Of a DNA stretch of 64,000 nt, positions 1 through 11,751 are shown one piece after another. The translations under genes and the position numbers were made by a program. The notes beneath the pieces were generated by a model. That model ran no database searches and was not told where the DNA came from. It saw nothing but the letters and a program-made list of their open reading frames with translations. Location: the NCBI GenBank assembly GCA_020912385.1, contig CP087208.1, positions 682,001-746,000 of the forward strand, written 5' to 3'. Positions within the stretch are counted from its first letter, which is position 1. Every line of letters starts with the position of its first letter. Source of the DNA: Neofusicoccum parvum. Taxonomy: Eukaryota > Ascomycota > Dothideomycetes > Botryosphaeriales > Botryosphaeriaceae.

Positions 1-2
1 GG

Positions 3-333
3 ATCAAGGTCTATGACCTGGTCGCCATCGCCCGCAGCGTCCGAGGTGGGCTGCATCCTGTGAAATCAAATACACCGAGGTTGCTTGAAAGCTGACGGTT
101 GCACACTAGGGAGGGAATTCTTCGCGGAGCCAGCGGTCGAGAGCTCCCAGACCCTGAGGTATCAGGCGGCTCTCGCATCGACGCAGGCAGAGCAGCTGAG
201 ACTGCACAACCTTGCCGCGACGGCCGACGGCCAGCACGACTTCAGCGACACGAATCTGAACAGCTACTTCCCTCACATTCGCATGACCAGGTTCAGGGAC
301 TGGCTGACGGCCGCCTGGGCTGGCGTTCCCTAA
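3..333 (+). CDS. 3' end of an unidentified gene (partial, spliced)
   Basis: The window opens inside what looks like a gene. A frame from base 3 encodes IKVYDLVAIARSVR. A donor at 46 (GTGGGC) and an acceptor ending at 109 (CACTAG, with GCTGAC branch-like sequence upstream) would remove 64 nt and join it in phase to an open stretch at 110-333 that ends in DWLTAAWAGVP and a TAA. The downstream frame has no ATG of its own at its start, so it needs an upstream exon. I do not recognise the family. The rest of the gene lies outside the window. The exon join is inferred from splice signals only. Confidence 0.33.
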
Positions 334-1664
334 CTTCCGAAGGGACACGAAGGGGACTGGGGCGCGGTTCTGGACGGATGTCTTTGGTTACACACGTTGC
401 CTGGTGTTCGCATGGGATGCAAGCCTACCACTATGGATGCAGGCAGACAGCTGCTTCAATGGTAAGGAAGCCTTAAGTGCCTGGGATGGTCGGCAAATGA
501 CCCCTCGCTAAGGCTTGCGGTGGCAGAGGATGCAGATTGATAACGCAGGTGGATTGGAGGACGAATTTGTGAGCGGACACTTTGGCAAATCTCACCTTCG
601 TTTCTAGATATATTATTGGTAGTGATTTTATTACTAGAATGACACCGGTACAGCCGACCGGACTTATCCAACGAACATGAAGTGTGCTGCGGAGATTGCT
701 TTGAGACCGAGACGATAAGGGCGGCCTCACGCTCAATATTTTTGATCTCGCAGTTACACAACCTTTTTTCTTCTTCTTTCAGGCAAGCATCGGACGTATC
801 TGACTGTTTGCGGAAAAGAGGCATCAGTTCGCCACCCCCTCCTGGCTGCGCAAGGCAGCAAAGTGCAAGTGATGTTCAGGGACAGAAGAAGGCCGACGGC
901 CGACGGCCGAGCGGTGACGGTTGCACAAGGGCATGAGCTTTCAGGGCGATGTCAGCGGCGCCAAGGGGCCTGGGGGCCAGGACCAAATTGGCCCCATGCT
1001 GCGGGAGTCTGAGCAGCGCACGAAGTCATGTGGTTTGTGCTACCATCGGCTGTTCCTGTGGCCAGCTCCTCTCGTTGCGGTCAATTTGATCCGCGCTTGT
1101 AGGCCAAGGCCTGAGGCCGCCTCGCCTGTGACGCAGTGTGGCTCGTCGAAGCCGTGACAATCGGGAGCCAACCTTGGAAAATTACGAAACAAAGGCCAGT
1201 GCTGTGGAGGTGGTTTGCGTCATGATGGTGACGGGGAGCAGCGCGAGCTCGCGAAGGGAGGCACGGAGCCGCAGCCAAGGCGGGAATTGCGCAACCATGC
1301 GGTGATGCGGTTGTGCCCGGGCAGGAAGCCGGGCGATCAGAAGAGCGATGGCAGATGGGCTTTCGTGAATCTTCGATCTCAAGCCTGCACATCCGCATGG
1401 AGAGGTGGGCCTTCTGGAGCGTGCGTCGCGATGCGATTGCGCGCGTCTGATGTCATATGCCGCCCCACCATCTTTTTTGGCAACTGCCCTCCAGATGTGT
1501 TCATCGAAGGTGTGCTATTAAACCACACGTTGCCGCTCTCTACTGCTCTTCTTCTTCAACTCACCTCACACATACGCGGTTTCTGTGATACCCCGAGCAC
1601 TGCGATTCTTTTCATTCAACGAGAAACCTACTACCACAACCACAACTTCCAAAACACCGCCAAC
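334..1664. other. Gene-free stretch, 1.3 kb
   Basis: I see no supportable coding region here; the open frames are short, overlapping and of biased composition. A small tandem GGCCGAC repeat lies near 891-911. The last 200 bases are AC-rich and read like the promoter and 5' leader of the small gene that starts at 1665. Confidence 0.5.
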
Positions 1665-2079
1665 ATGACTGTCGCCAACAACACGTACGTAGAACCTCAC
1701 CTTGACAATTCCTGGATAGCGAGCCGCTTTCTCCCTCAGAAAGACACCTAAACTAATGCCATGCAGCCCCACCACCTCCGTCGACAGCGCCAACCCCAAG
1801 ACGGTCGATGAGCGCCAGGCCAACCTTCCCCTGCCCGACCAGCCGCCCACCTCGTCCGACTGGCAATCTGCCGACGCCCGCACCGTCAACGTCGGCTCAG
1901 GCGGCGAGTCCGGTGACATTTCGCACGGCAGCGGCGCCACCAACCTCCATTCGCCCGCCGTCGGCGGCGAAGACATCACCGTGGGCAGGACAGCCAAGGA
2001 CGGCCTCGGTGGCCTGCCTAGCGACGCTGTCGCCAGGGACTCGAAGAACGCTTCCGGCCTGGAGGAGACGAGGAAGTGA
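1665..2079 (+). CDS. Small hydrophilic protein, 110 aa, two exons
   Basis: Exons 1665-1684 and 1767-2079. The first exon encodes only MTVANN plus two bases. The donor is GTACGT, an ACTAAT branch-like element sits before the acceptor ATGCAG, and the reading frame is kept. The protein is rich in Gly, Ser, Asp, Ala and Thr, with no membrane segment, signal peptide or cysteine, so it is probably disordered. The stretch NLPLPDQPPTSSDWQSADAR is its most distinctive part. I recall small Pezizomycotina hypothetical proteins of this kind but know no function. The next gene downstream has the same design: a short first exon, one intron, then a Gly/Thr/Asp-rich body. The pair could be ancient duplicates, although I cannot align them convincingly. 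Confidence 0.72.
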
Positions 2080-2789
2080 GAACGTGATGGAGTGAGAATT
2101 TCTTCCGGCAGCCATCAATTGGCTGGCTTCTTTGGTGGCTTCTAAAATTGCACAAATCATGCAGGGCGAATGCGGGTGCATCATGTAATATAGATATCAC
2201 GGCATGGGATCAATTGAATGATTAACGAGTAAGAAAAGTGCGCGAGAGATGCAAGAAGGAAAACATCGTAAAGAAAGCTTTTGAAGTGCTTGACGTGTAA
2301 ATGTATTTTGAACGGATGTACCCACTTCCTTGGTGTTGAAACTCAATGGTGTCTCATCCTGCCACCGCGTCGTAGATTTGCCACAGACTTGTGAACGGTC
2401 TCCGGATGATGGCAAAGTCTTATCTGGATCCAATAATCCTCGAGAGACCGCAATCTGCGAGATTCCCATCCTGCGGTGTAAAGTGCACGGTCGCATGCAG
2501 CGAAAATGGTAGATCCAGAGTAGGTGCGGGGCAGAATTGCGTTTGTCGATGGTGCACCATCGCGCGATTCCTGCGATAGGCAGACCTGGACCTCCACTAT
2601 CGATGCACCTATGATGTCATCATGGTGGAAGCTGCGGCTGGAGTGACATATATCCTCCCGCTCACGCATGCACCATGTTCCTCGCTGCGTACTCTACACA
2701 CTGCAAAGATACCTCTCTACCCTGCTCAATCGAACACACCCTGTGTTTTGCATCCAACTTCCAGCCGAAAGCCACTTCACACGACCACC

Positions 2790-3614
2790 ATGCCTACCTC
2801 CGCCGGCCAGAAGGTACGTCAGCTTCAGCCCAAGCATCTGGGTTCAGCTCTTGGCGGGCCGTGTATGCTGGTCACTCTGCAAAGCAGCCCAAGAGCTGCA
2901 CAACAGAGTTTCAAATCACACGCCAAATGCGTCCGGTTTCGGCGTGATCGTCAATAATGCAGCGGCTGACGTGATATACAGGTCAACGACCCCAACGCTC
3001 CCCCGATTTCCGAGGGCACCGGCATAATCACCAGCGACTCTCTCGCCGGCGAATCCTTGAAGGGTGACGGCTCCTTCGCTGCTGGCAACCCCAAGATCGG
3101 TCTCACGGGGCAGACCAGCGCCGGCACCACAACAAACACCACCGACATTTCGGCGGCTACCACGCTCGACCCCGAGACGCGCGACGCTCAACAAGAATGG
3201 AGCGAGCAGGCTCAACTGAATGCCGGCATTGGCCTCGGCAAGGACGCTGGTAGGGGTCCTACATGGGCCACTCCGGACAAGTCGACGGGTCCTGAGGATG
3301 CCAGCGGCGGTCCTGGCTTTAGCGATAGTGGCAGCGGCTTTGTCGGGACAGCCCCGACGGCCTTCAGCGCCGACAAGCTGCACGGGGGAGACCAGAAGCC
3401 CCATGGTAAGAACATCACCGAGGGCGGCATTCCCGACAACGCACCTAACGCCAGCTTCAACAACGAGATCGGCACGGACAAGGACCCCGGTCATGTTGGA
3501 GAGCAGAAGTTCCAGCGGCAGACGCAGCAGAGCGGCATCGACGCGACGGTACCGAAAGATAAGAGCATTACCGGCGACACGCCGTACGACGTGCTGAAGG
3601 AGACGGAAGCTTAG
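2790..3614 (+). CDS. Hydrophilic Gly/Thr-rich protein, 218 aa, two exons
   Basis: Exons 2790-2813 and 2982-3614. The start follows an ACCACC context; exon 1 is MPTSAGQK, the donor is GTACGT and the acceptor TATACAG, in phase 0. The protein contains SDSLAGESLKGDGSFAAGNP, a pattern I associate with small conserved fungal proteins (SDSLAxES). The rest is low-complexity Gly, Ser, Asp, Thr and Asn with a single Trp near the middle and no cysteine. There is no signal peptide or transmembrane segment. Composition resembles hydrophilin or stress-type proteins, but this is inference. It lies 710 bp downstream of the other small hydrophilic gene on the same strand. Confidence 0.75.
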
Positions 3615-4049
3615 AGCGCGCGGGAAGGACGATTGCGACGACGGATCATGGCATAGCCTGTATTATAGTAGCAAGCCAACGGCTTCGTTAATAGCACGAA
3701 GGTTCAACCTAAAAATAGAACCAGCCAATCGAGACATGTGCGAGTCCGGTGTTGCGACAGTGCGGGTGATGACGCGCGCAGCAAATTTCAGAGTGTTTCA
3801 ACTTTCTCGAGGTGGTCGGAAGCGTTGTCGTGAGCGGGCGCACAGGCGGAGGAGAGTGCGCTTGCGGCAGCGGCAGGGCTGCACGGCTGCGGCGAGATTG
3901 GGCACAGGCCACAGGGACCCTCGCTCCGGCGAAGCTGAGGTGGCCTCTTTCGACCACCGTTGCGCGCGCGGCCACTCCCAGCCTGCCCTGCTATTTCCCA
4001 CCCTCTCCCCGCCGCTCCATGTAGCAGTGGCCGACGAGAAGCTGCCAGC

Positions 4050-5363
4050 ATGAACGGCTTCGCAGACCACAGTCTCTCCGACGAGAACTTTGCTCCCAAG
4101 GGGGCGCTCCAGGCATTTGATGCTTTCCGTGAGTGAGCCCTCGATTCCACCACCACCCGCCGCCCTGGCGCGCCCACTTGCAGCCGCACGCGCTTCTTGC
4201 CTTTCCTGCGGCCGCGCTGTGTCCGCGAGCTGCAATTGCAAGCATTCCACTCCACACCGCGCATTGGCTGACCCGGCGCTCCAGCCAAGACAAAGAAGAC
4301 ATACCTCCAGCACACGACGCAGGGCGCGAACTGGACGCTCCTCCTGATAGTAACATGCGTGTGGCTCTCGATCACGGAGACGATGCGGTGGTGGGTGGGT
4401 GAGACGTCGCACACGTTCAGCGTGGAGAAGGGCATCGGGCACGAGATGCAGATCAACCTGGACACGGTGGTGGCGATGCGGTGCAAGGACCTGCACATCA
4501 ACATCCAGGACGCCTCGGGCGACCGCATCCTGGCCGGCACCGCGCTGGCCAAGGACGACACGCGCTGGCAGCAGTGGGTTGACAAGAGCAAGAAGGTGCA
4601 CAAGCTGGAGCGCAGCGCCGGCCAGAAGTACGACGAGGAGGATGTGCATGACTACCTTGGCGCCTCGCAGAAGAAGAAGTTCCCCAAGACTCCCCGCTTC
4701 AGGGGTGCGCCTGACGCGTGCCGGATCTACGGCAGTCTGGACGCGAACAGGGTGCAGGGCGACTTCCACATCACGGCGAGGGGCCACGGGTACATGGAGT
4801 TTGGCGAGCACTTGGACCACGGCCGTGAGCCTGCCCCGTGAGAAGCGCAGGAAGGGCGGTGTTTGCTAACGAAGGTGCCCGCAGAGTTCAACTTCTCGCA
4901 CCAGATCAACGAGCTCTCGTTCGGCCCTTACTACCCCTCGCTCACCAACCCGCTCGACTACACGCGCGCCCTGACGCCGACGCCGGACGACCACTTCTAC
5001 AAGTTCCAGTACTATCTCTCGGTGGTGCCCACGGTCTACACGGACAACAGCCACACGATTGTCACCAACCAGTACGCGGTGACGGAGCAGTCCCACAGCG
5101 TGCCCGAGACGTCGGTGCCTGGTGTGTTCGTCAAGTTCGACATCGAGCCGATCATGCTCACCATCTCCGAGTACAACGGCGGGTTCCTGGCGCTGCTGAT
5201 ACGGCTGGTCAACGTGGTGAGCGGGGTCATGGTGGCGGGCGGATGGTGCTTTAGGATTGGCGAGGCGCTGCTGGAGGCGTACGGCAAGAGGAAGAGCCGC
5301 GGCGACGGGCTGGGCGTGCTGCACGGGAGGACGCCGAGCTACGACGAGAAGCGGAGCATTTGA
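4050..5363 (+). CDS. erv41: ERV41/ERGIC2-type ER-Golgi vesicle protein, 365 aa
   Basis: Exons 4050-4128, 4285-4824 and 4885-5363. Erv41 works with Erv46 in COPII/COPI vesicles as part of a retrieval receptor for ER residents. The N-terminus has the ERGIC_N signature (LQAFDAFPKTKKTY), then a transmembrane helix at about residues 41-58. A luminal region carries RIYGSLDANRVQGDFHIT, GHGYMEF and FSHQINELSFGPYYPSL, all hallmark COPII_ERGIC motifs. A second hydrophobic segment follows at about 315-340 (LALLIRLVNVVSGVMVAGGW), then a short basic cytosolic tail. Two membrane spans and about 365 residues fit the family. Both splice junctions restore these motifs, and the second is a 60-nt intron whose joint gives HGQFNFSHQ. 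The call is secure; Erv46 would be longer and Cys-rich. Confidence 0.93.
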
Positions 5364-6546
5364 AGCACTTCCATTTTCCGGGGTTCTTGGGATATAGGCG
5401 GCGTTTGGGTAAAATGTGTGTATAGGGTCGTCTGTACATCTGTGCTGGGTAGATAGGGCACTGCAACCGCGTTTGGAGTGCGAAAAAGCTGCTTGAGACA
5501 CTGCGTTGCGTGCTGCCGCATCTGGTGAGAGTGAGGCATCCCGGAGCGGAGGCCGTTGGTGAGGCCGTTGGTGAGGCCGCAGCGCGGGGCCAATCAGGCC
5601 GGCGGAGTTGTCGAGGCGGACGGCAACGGCAAAAGCGGGCTGCTCCGGTCAGCGAGTCCTCGCATCTTTGCTCCATTCACTCCTCCTCTGCCGGCTTCAG
5701 CAGAATCCCTGGCCCAGTAGCCTTCCCGGTCCACACAAAGGTGAGTCCCATGCATTCCTTTTACTGTTCCTTTTGTCGCGCCGGCATCTCTGGGCCCCGC
5801 CACGCCCGCGGCTGTCATCGGCCCTGCATCCCTCCCTCCATCCGCGCCCGCCACCCCGCCGTCCCTTGATAATCACCCTGCATGTCTTCTTCCTTTGTCG
5901 TGTCTCTGTGACTCAGCCCGCGGCTCCAGCCAGTCAGGCGGACCAGCGAGACAGACCACACATCCCTCGCCTTTCCTTTAACCAAGCGAGAGGGTAGGCC
6001 CGCACGCCCAGGGCGCAGATCCAGGCGCGCGTGTCTGTCTGCAAGGGTGGCGGCGCTGCACGTCAACTCTCGACCCGGCCGCTGGACCGTTCGAGAGGCC
6101 CTTCCCATGTGCGCGTGCACACTCTACTCGCCGGCGGTACCTTTTTAGCGCCGCGTGCTCGTGCCTTGCGCCTTGTCGCCTTTGGAGCAGTAGTGCTGTG
6201 CTGTTACCCGCGTTCCCGCAGCTTATCACGAGGCGCCACAGCCTCACGTTGCGGAGCTTAGTGCTGGCTGGCCGACAAACCACCACGCTTTCCGTATTTA
6301 TACACCCACCCCTTTGCCGCCTCAGACCCTCCCTTTCTTTTTTCTTTTCTTTTTCTCCGCGCTGCTACCACGGCAGTTGTTCCCAGTCGCCCACTTCGAC
6401 CACCACCACGCCGCCACCACCCCCTTTCTTAGCCTCGCCTCTTGCTTACCGCGCACCCTCACCACATCCTTTCTCCACACCTTCCCGCATCCCACACCCC
6501 CCACAGACCAACACCCAGCAACAAGCCCAAAAACAGCCTTAACACC
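5364..6546. other. Gene-free stretch with a 12-bp tandem repeat and CT-rich tract
   Basis: No coding region is supportable. A 12-base unit GGCCGTTGGTGA occurs twice head to tail at 5551-5574, with a further partial copy. Between about 6318 and 6356 there is a pyrimidine-rich tract, and the final 150 bases are C/A-rich, typical of a filamentous-fungus core promoter and leader for the amine oxidase gene that follows. Confidence 0.5.
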
Positions 6547-8988
6547 ATGGAGCGCAGAGCCTACCGATCCACCTCGACGCACGGCCTCAACGCCGACGGC
6601 TCGCCCGACCGCGCCCAGCTGGACCTGCAGCGCCGCAGCCGGCCGGCCTTCTTCCTGGCGCACCCGGACAGCGGCTACAGCTCGCCCACGTCGGCCGACG
6701 CTCCCGCTCCGCCCCCCGCCGCCGCCGCGATGACGGCGCTGATCCGCCGCGCCGCGCCCAGGGCCGGCAGGCGGCCGCGCGTGTGCGTCGTGGGCGCCGG
6801 CGTGGCGGGGCTGAGGTGCGCGGACGTGCTGGTGAGGGCAGGGTTGCGGGTCACGGTGCTGGAGGCGAGGGGGAGGGTGGGCGGGAGGGTGAGTCGTGAT
6901 TTTCTTTTCTTCTCTTCTCTTTGCTTTTTTTTTCACACGTCGTGCTGTTCTTGTCTTGGTGGGGGATGTGGACAGAAGAGACGGGTTGTGTTGGGGGAAA
7001 TCGGTCGAGGTCTTGTTTTGAGTGATGAGGATTGAGGCTGAGGATTGAGGCTGATGTGTTCGTGTGGACTGCAGCTCTGCCAGGCAACGACGAAGGGAGG
7101 GCATGTGGTTGATCTGTAAGTTGCTTCTGAGTGTCTTGTTGCGGTTGAGTTATGCTTTGTTTCCTCCCCATGCTGCGAGAGTGGCGTAGGTAAGGCGGTA
7201 TGGAATAGTGGTGCAGTGTGCTGTCCGAATCTCATGCAGAGGGACCCGCCCTCACGTAGGTACGGAGACTTCGAGGTCGTTTGAGCAATGTTAGCTCCCA
7301 ACCACCTCGGGGGTCCTCCTATCCATGTAAGGTGTGCGTTTTTTCCTTCAGAAGAAGAAAATTCGATGGGCAGCGAGGCCCAGTGGCCAGCTCCGCGCTC
7401 TTCACATGAGGTTCGACAGTACTAAAATGCTTGGCGTACTGTCCGAAACCTCGCCGCCTCGCTCAGAAGTATAAATTTCGAGTCAACGGGGCTAATGGTC
7501 GCTGTGGGAGCCGGCAGTGGTCCGAACTGGATACACGGAACTGAAGACAATCCAATTCTGGATTTAGCAAAAGAGACGGGCACGATAACACATGCGTGGG
7601 ATGGGCGACAGTGCATCTACGACCAACAGGGCGCGCCGCTCTCGGAAAAGGAGGCAACCGACGCTTCTGAGACAATATGGAGCATCATCGGCGATGGCAT
7701 GGAGTTCAGCAAGCAGAACAGTGCATCAATACCGGCCAGCAAGAGCCTGTTGGAATACGTCAACGAGAAGACGCAGGCGCTGTACAGCAACGAGGAGTAT
7801 GCCCACCTTGATGAGGCGGCGAGGGAGAAGAAACGGAACCTGCTGCACAAGATCGCGGAGATGTGGGGCGCCTTCGTCGGCAGCCCAGTCGAGCGGCAGA
7901 GTCTGAGGTTTTTCTGGCTCGAAGAGTGCATCGACGGAGAGAATTTGTTCGTGGCAGGCACTTACAAGAAGATCTTGGAGCGGATAGCTAAGCCCGCGCT
8001 CGAGGGCGCGGAAATGCGGTTCGGGCAGCGCGTCCGGGCTGTTGAGACGGTTGCAGACGAGGACGGCAATGCAGAAGGTGCGGTGAGGGTGCACCTAGCG
8101 GACGGCCACAGCGAGGTCTTCGATGAGGTCGTCATGACCACGCCGCTGGGCTGGCTCAAGCGCAACAAGGACACAGCCTTCATCCCGCCATTACCGGACC
8201 GCCTGGCCAGCGCAATCAACAGCATCGGGTACGGTTGCCTCGACAAGTTCTACATCACCTTCCCGACCGCCTTCTGGAACACCTCGTCCTCCTCCGCCAC
8301 CTCATCCTCCCCTGACCCCACCTCCGCCCGCCAAACCGTCCCTAACACCACCGCCACCACGGCGCCCGTCCACCAGCCCCCTCAGGGGACCACGAGCACC
8401 CCTCACCACCCCGGCTTCACACAGTGGACCGCGCCCCTCTACGCCGACGCCACCAACCCGTCCGGCTGGAACCAGGAGTGCGTCAACATGGCCGCGCTGC
8501 CGGCCGGCACCGCACACCCCACGCTCCTCTTCTACACCTTCGGCCCCACCTCGCAGCACCTCGCCGCCATCCTAGCCGCCGACGCCAAGCGCGATCCGTC
8601 GGCCACGCCGCACTCGCCCTCGCCGGCCGCGACGGCGGAGCTCCTGCGCTTCTTCGCGCCCTACTACACGCGCCTGCCGGGCTTCGACCACGCCAACCCG
8701 GCCCACCAGCCGGCATCGGTGCTGGCGACCGCGTGGACCAACGACGAGCTCGCCGGCTACGGCAGCTACTGCAACTTCCAGACCGGCCTGGAGCGCGGCG
8801 ACGAGGATGTGGAGGTGCTGCGGCGCGGCCTGCCCGAGCGCCGCGTCTGGCTGGCCGGCGAGCACACGGCGAGCTTCCTGGCGCTGGGGACGGTGACGGG
8901 GGCGTATTGGAGCGGAGAGGGCGTGGGGAGGGGCATTGCGTGGGCGTATGGGGTGGGTGGGGAGGAGGGGGAGGGGAAGGGGGAATGA
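6547..8988 (+). CDS. FAD-dependent amine oxidase (polyamine oxidase-like), 617 aa
   Basis: Exons 6547-6888, 7075-7115 and 7518-8988. The flavin-containing amine oxidase family oxidises amines or polyamines with release of H2O2. A dinucleotide fold begins near residue 79 (CVVGAGVAGLRCADVL, GxGxxG) with the ribose-binding Glu in TVLEARGRVGGR. The 41-nt second exon supplies LCQATTKGGHVVDL, and the third opens with GPNWIHGTEDNPI, the expected continuation. The C-terminal FAD-contact motif is RVWLAGEHTASFLALGTVTG. Oddities: a disordered N-terminal extension of about 75 residues, a 402-nt second intron, and a Ser/Thr/Pro-rich insertion of about 45 residues between TAFWNTS and GFTQWT. No signal peptide is seen. 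Histone demethylase LSD1 is less likely because there is no SWIRM or Tower domain. Confidence 0.85.
8950..8983 (+). other. G-quadruplex-like G tract at the end of the amine oxidase ORF
   Basis: Seven runs of two to five G residues separated by single T or A or AA linkers lie on the coding strand immediately before the stop codon at 8986-8988. They encode a Gly/Glu-rich tail (GVGGEEGEGKGE). At least four runs of three or more G with loops under five bases satisfy the usual quadruplex pattern in both DNA and mRNA. Confidence 0.6.
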
Positions 8989-9020
8989 ATGGATCAATGG
9001 ATGAGTGGATGAATGGATCT
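8985..9020 (+). repeat. Imperfect ATGGATGA tandem repeat
   Basis: Directly after the amine oxidase stop codon, the sequence consists of about four imperfect copies of an eight-base ATGGATSA-type unit, then becomes unique. It lies in the presumed 3' untranslated region. It is probably simple slippage. Confidence 0.55.
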
Positions 9021-10555
9021 TGTGAGAGGTGAGCGGGGTAGGTTTCCTTATGGATTTTTTTCATGTAGAATATGAGATTTTTACGGAATTGAGTCCTAGA
9101 GTTTGCTGGATGTGGCGCGGGCAAGTGATGTGGTGTGAGGTTCTGCCGATAGCTGAGTCCAAACGAGATCTGAGTTGATCAACTATACGAGTAGACCCTG
9201 TCCGAATTTCTGACTTCCAATAACGAAGCCACTTTCTTAGGACACGATGCGATGCTCTTTGGCGGTCGAAAAGAAGATTCAGCTGTGGGAATTGATCAAT
9301 TGCATTAATGGATCAACATTTGCGAACGTGAGCATAACAGAAAGTGTTCCAATGGAGAAACTACTACATTTTAAGTCTTCATGCACTTGAGCATCTTGTT
9401 AAAATTCGCTAATCTGCTGATTTTCACATAGATACGATCATTTAATTGAAGAACGCGGAGCTTTCTCTCATGAGACGCACAGCTTTGAGCTATGCCTGGG
9501 ACACAGCAGGTCTAAGAGTTGAGCTAAAGAAATCCAACCTCGAGGAATTGCTTCCGCTTGGAGCTCTACATCAAATAGAACTCCTACAAACGGTCACTGA
9601 CTCACTGGATCGGGTAAAACTACTTCAATTTTATTCCTTTGGATTAATGCTAATCAAAAAGACCAGGAGACTTGAATTTGGATCATGGCCCCTATTTGCA
9701 ACTCTGCGGTCCTCACGTTTACTGCAGCATTAGGGAAACATGCCAACGCGGGGATTCCGAGCCTCAAACTAGCACACTGTCCTACGTGCAGAATGAAGTG
9801 GTTGTGAAACCGCCCGATGATCAAATGTTTGGGCTATGGCTCATGACCACCGTCAAAAGCCAGCAGCCGGGACGATATTATCTTCTACAGACCAGGCCAC
9901 GAGGATGTTGATTGCAGTGCCAAGAACAGCCGCGCATGGACCGTGCAAAGGCTAGCTCTCCCCTCGCGGAGCGTGATTTTTATAGGCGAGCAAGTTCTGT
10001 GGAGTTGTCGTCGAGCTTAAACGAATGAATATACTGTGCGTTGTCCAGGCGGAAATTCCGAATTTTGTACTATGAGATTATAGCTGCCCCGGTGAACATC
10101 TTCATTGCAATATACTTGGCTTTATTGGTTAATAGCTAGTCCATACCCGGTCGCGCTTACTAGTGCAAGGCCGGAGACAGCCGGACATTGATGAATAAAA
10201 AGACTTTTGTCAGTCACCCACATTTTGACCCCCACAAAATGTTCGCTGAAAGTAGCAGGGCACTTCTAATTTATCCTCAAATATTCTACCGCTAAATCAC
10301 AAGTAATGCTGACCGCGTCTCGAAAATCAGTCAGCCAGCTAACCACGTACAGAGCGGATCCACCAAGACTGCGGGGTAAACAAAAAGCTGTCAGCACAAA
10401 AAAGAAAGTCCACGAAGCAGCAGTAACCCCCCGGCCGCAATCTTTGGACCTCCCTCCCCAGGCTCTATTCTCTGTTATCTACACAGAAAACAAACTTTTC
10501 TATCTCCTTGCTCATCGACTCTACCCCGGATCGTACCGTACCACACCGCGCCACC
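8989..10555. other. AT-richer gene-free stretch, 1.6 kb
   Basis: From about 9050 to 10300 the sequence is clearly AT-richer than its surroundings. The longest open frame (about 95 codons near 9446) has no recognisable motif, no splice-supported extension and atypical composition. It may be old transposon or RIP-eroded sequence, but I can identify no element. The last 120 bases look like the leader of the nitronate monooxygenase gene. Confidence 0.45.
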
Positions 10556-11751
10556 ATGTCATCCCCATCCTCCAACCTCCTCCACAAATGGTTCCCCCAC
10601 ACCACCGCCCCATTCATCTGCAACGCGCCCATGTTCGGCGCCGCCGGGCCCGAGCTAGCCGCAGCCGTGACGCTCGCGGGCGGATTCGGTGCGTCGTCCT
10701 CCCCTCCCCCTCCCCAGACGACCAACCCGCTCACCCACGCAGGCTTCATCGGCGGCGGCTTCGCCTTCGCGGCGCCCTCGCCGCAGCCGGCCGCCCTCTC
10801 CGCCGCCCTCGCCACCGCCCGCTCGCTCCTCTCCCTGCCCTCCCCCACGACCCCGCTCCCGCTCGGCATCGGCCTCCTCACCCTCACGCCAACCGACCTC
10901 CTCCCGGCCATCCTCCCCATCCTAGCCGCCCACCGCCCGGCCGCGGTCTGGCTCTTCGCGCCGGCCTCGGGGGCCGCGCACGCGGCGCTGATCCCGGCGC
11001 TGCGCGACGCCGGGCGCGAGTGGGGGCTGCGGGTGGTGGTGCAGGTGGGCAGCGTGGCGGCGGCGCGGGAGGCGGCGGGGCAGGGCGCGGACGGGGTGGT
11101 GGCGCAGGGCGTCGACGCGGGCGGGCACCAGTGGGCGCGCGGCGCCGGCGTGGTCGCGCTGGTGCCCGAGGTCGCCGACATGCTGGCGCGCGAGTTCGCG
11201 GGCAGCGACGTCGCGCTGCTGGCGGCCGGCGGCGTCGCGGACGGGAGGGGCGTGGCCGCGGCGCTGGCGCTGGGCGCGCACGGCGTGGTCATGGGGACGC
11301 GGTTCCTCGTCGCGGAGGAGGCGGGGACGACGGGCGGCGTGAGGGAGGTTTTGGTCGGGGCGAAGGATGGAGGTGGGGTGACGGTGAAGGGGAGGTGTCA
11401 TGATGGGTTCAATGGGACGGCGGCGATTTGGCCGGACGTGTATGATGGGAGGGCGGTGGTGGGGAGGAGTTGTAGGGAGTGGGAGGATGGGGTTAGTGAG
11501 GATGAGGTGGGGAAGAGGTTGAAGGAGAGCAGGGAGAAGGGAAATGCGGACGCAGAGGGTAGAACGGTGGTTTGGGCGTAAGTGGATGATTCTTCGCTTC
11601 TTTGCTACTCTACGCTGGGTTTGACGGGTGCTAACTGTTTGATAGTGGCACAGGCGTTGGGTTGATTGACCGCGTCATGCCTGCTGGTGAAATCGTCAAG
11701 GAGGTTCAAGCGAAGGCGCGGGAGGTTGTGCTGGGCATGCAGAAGCTGTGA
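10556..11751 (+). CDS. Nitronate monooxygenase (2-nitropropane dioxygenase family), 357 aa
   Basis: Exons 10556-10688, 10743-11577 and 11646-11751. This FMN-dependent TIM-barrel enzyme oxidises alkyl nitronates such as propionate-3-nitronate to carbonyl compounds and nitrite. Visible motifs are PFICNAPMFGAAGPELA at the N-terminus, AGGFGFIGGG after splicing, VVAQGVDAGGH (catalytic His region), LAAGGVADGRGVAAALALGA and GVVMGTRFL (FMN phosphate binding). The C-terminus VVWAGTGVGLIDRVMPAGEI is produced only by splicing the second intron; unspliced mRNA would stop at once. The first intron (54 nt) is a multiple of three without a stop, so it can be read through; removal restores the family consensus GGFGFIGGG. 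Codon choice moves from C-rich to strongly G-rich along the gene. It lies between two other flavoenzyme genes. Confidence 0.88.

Noticed and set aside
3798..4820. Open frame of 340 codons on the minus strand
   Set aside because: It mirrors the ERV41 exons on the plus strand, which carry clear family motifs; the antisense frame has none.
9446..9911. Two overlapping open frames in the AT-rich stretch after the amine oxidase gene
   Set aside because: They have no domain, no splice partner and atypical composition; they may be eroded repeat DNA.
10306..11403. Open frame of 365 codons on the plus strand
   Set aside because: It is a shifted frame of nitronate monooxygenase with Arg/Gly-rich nonsense.
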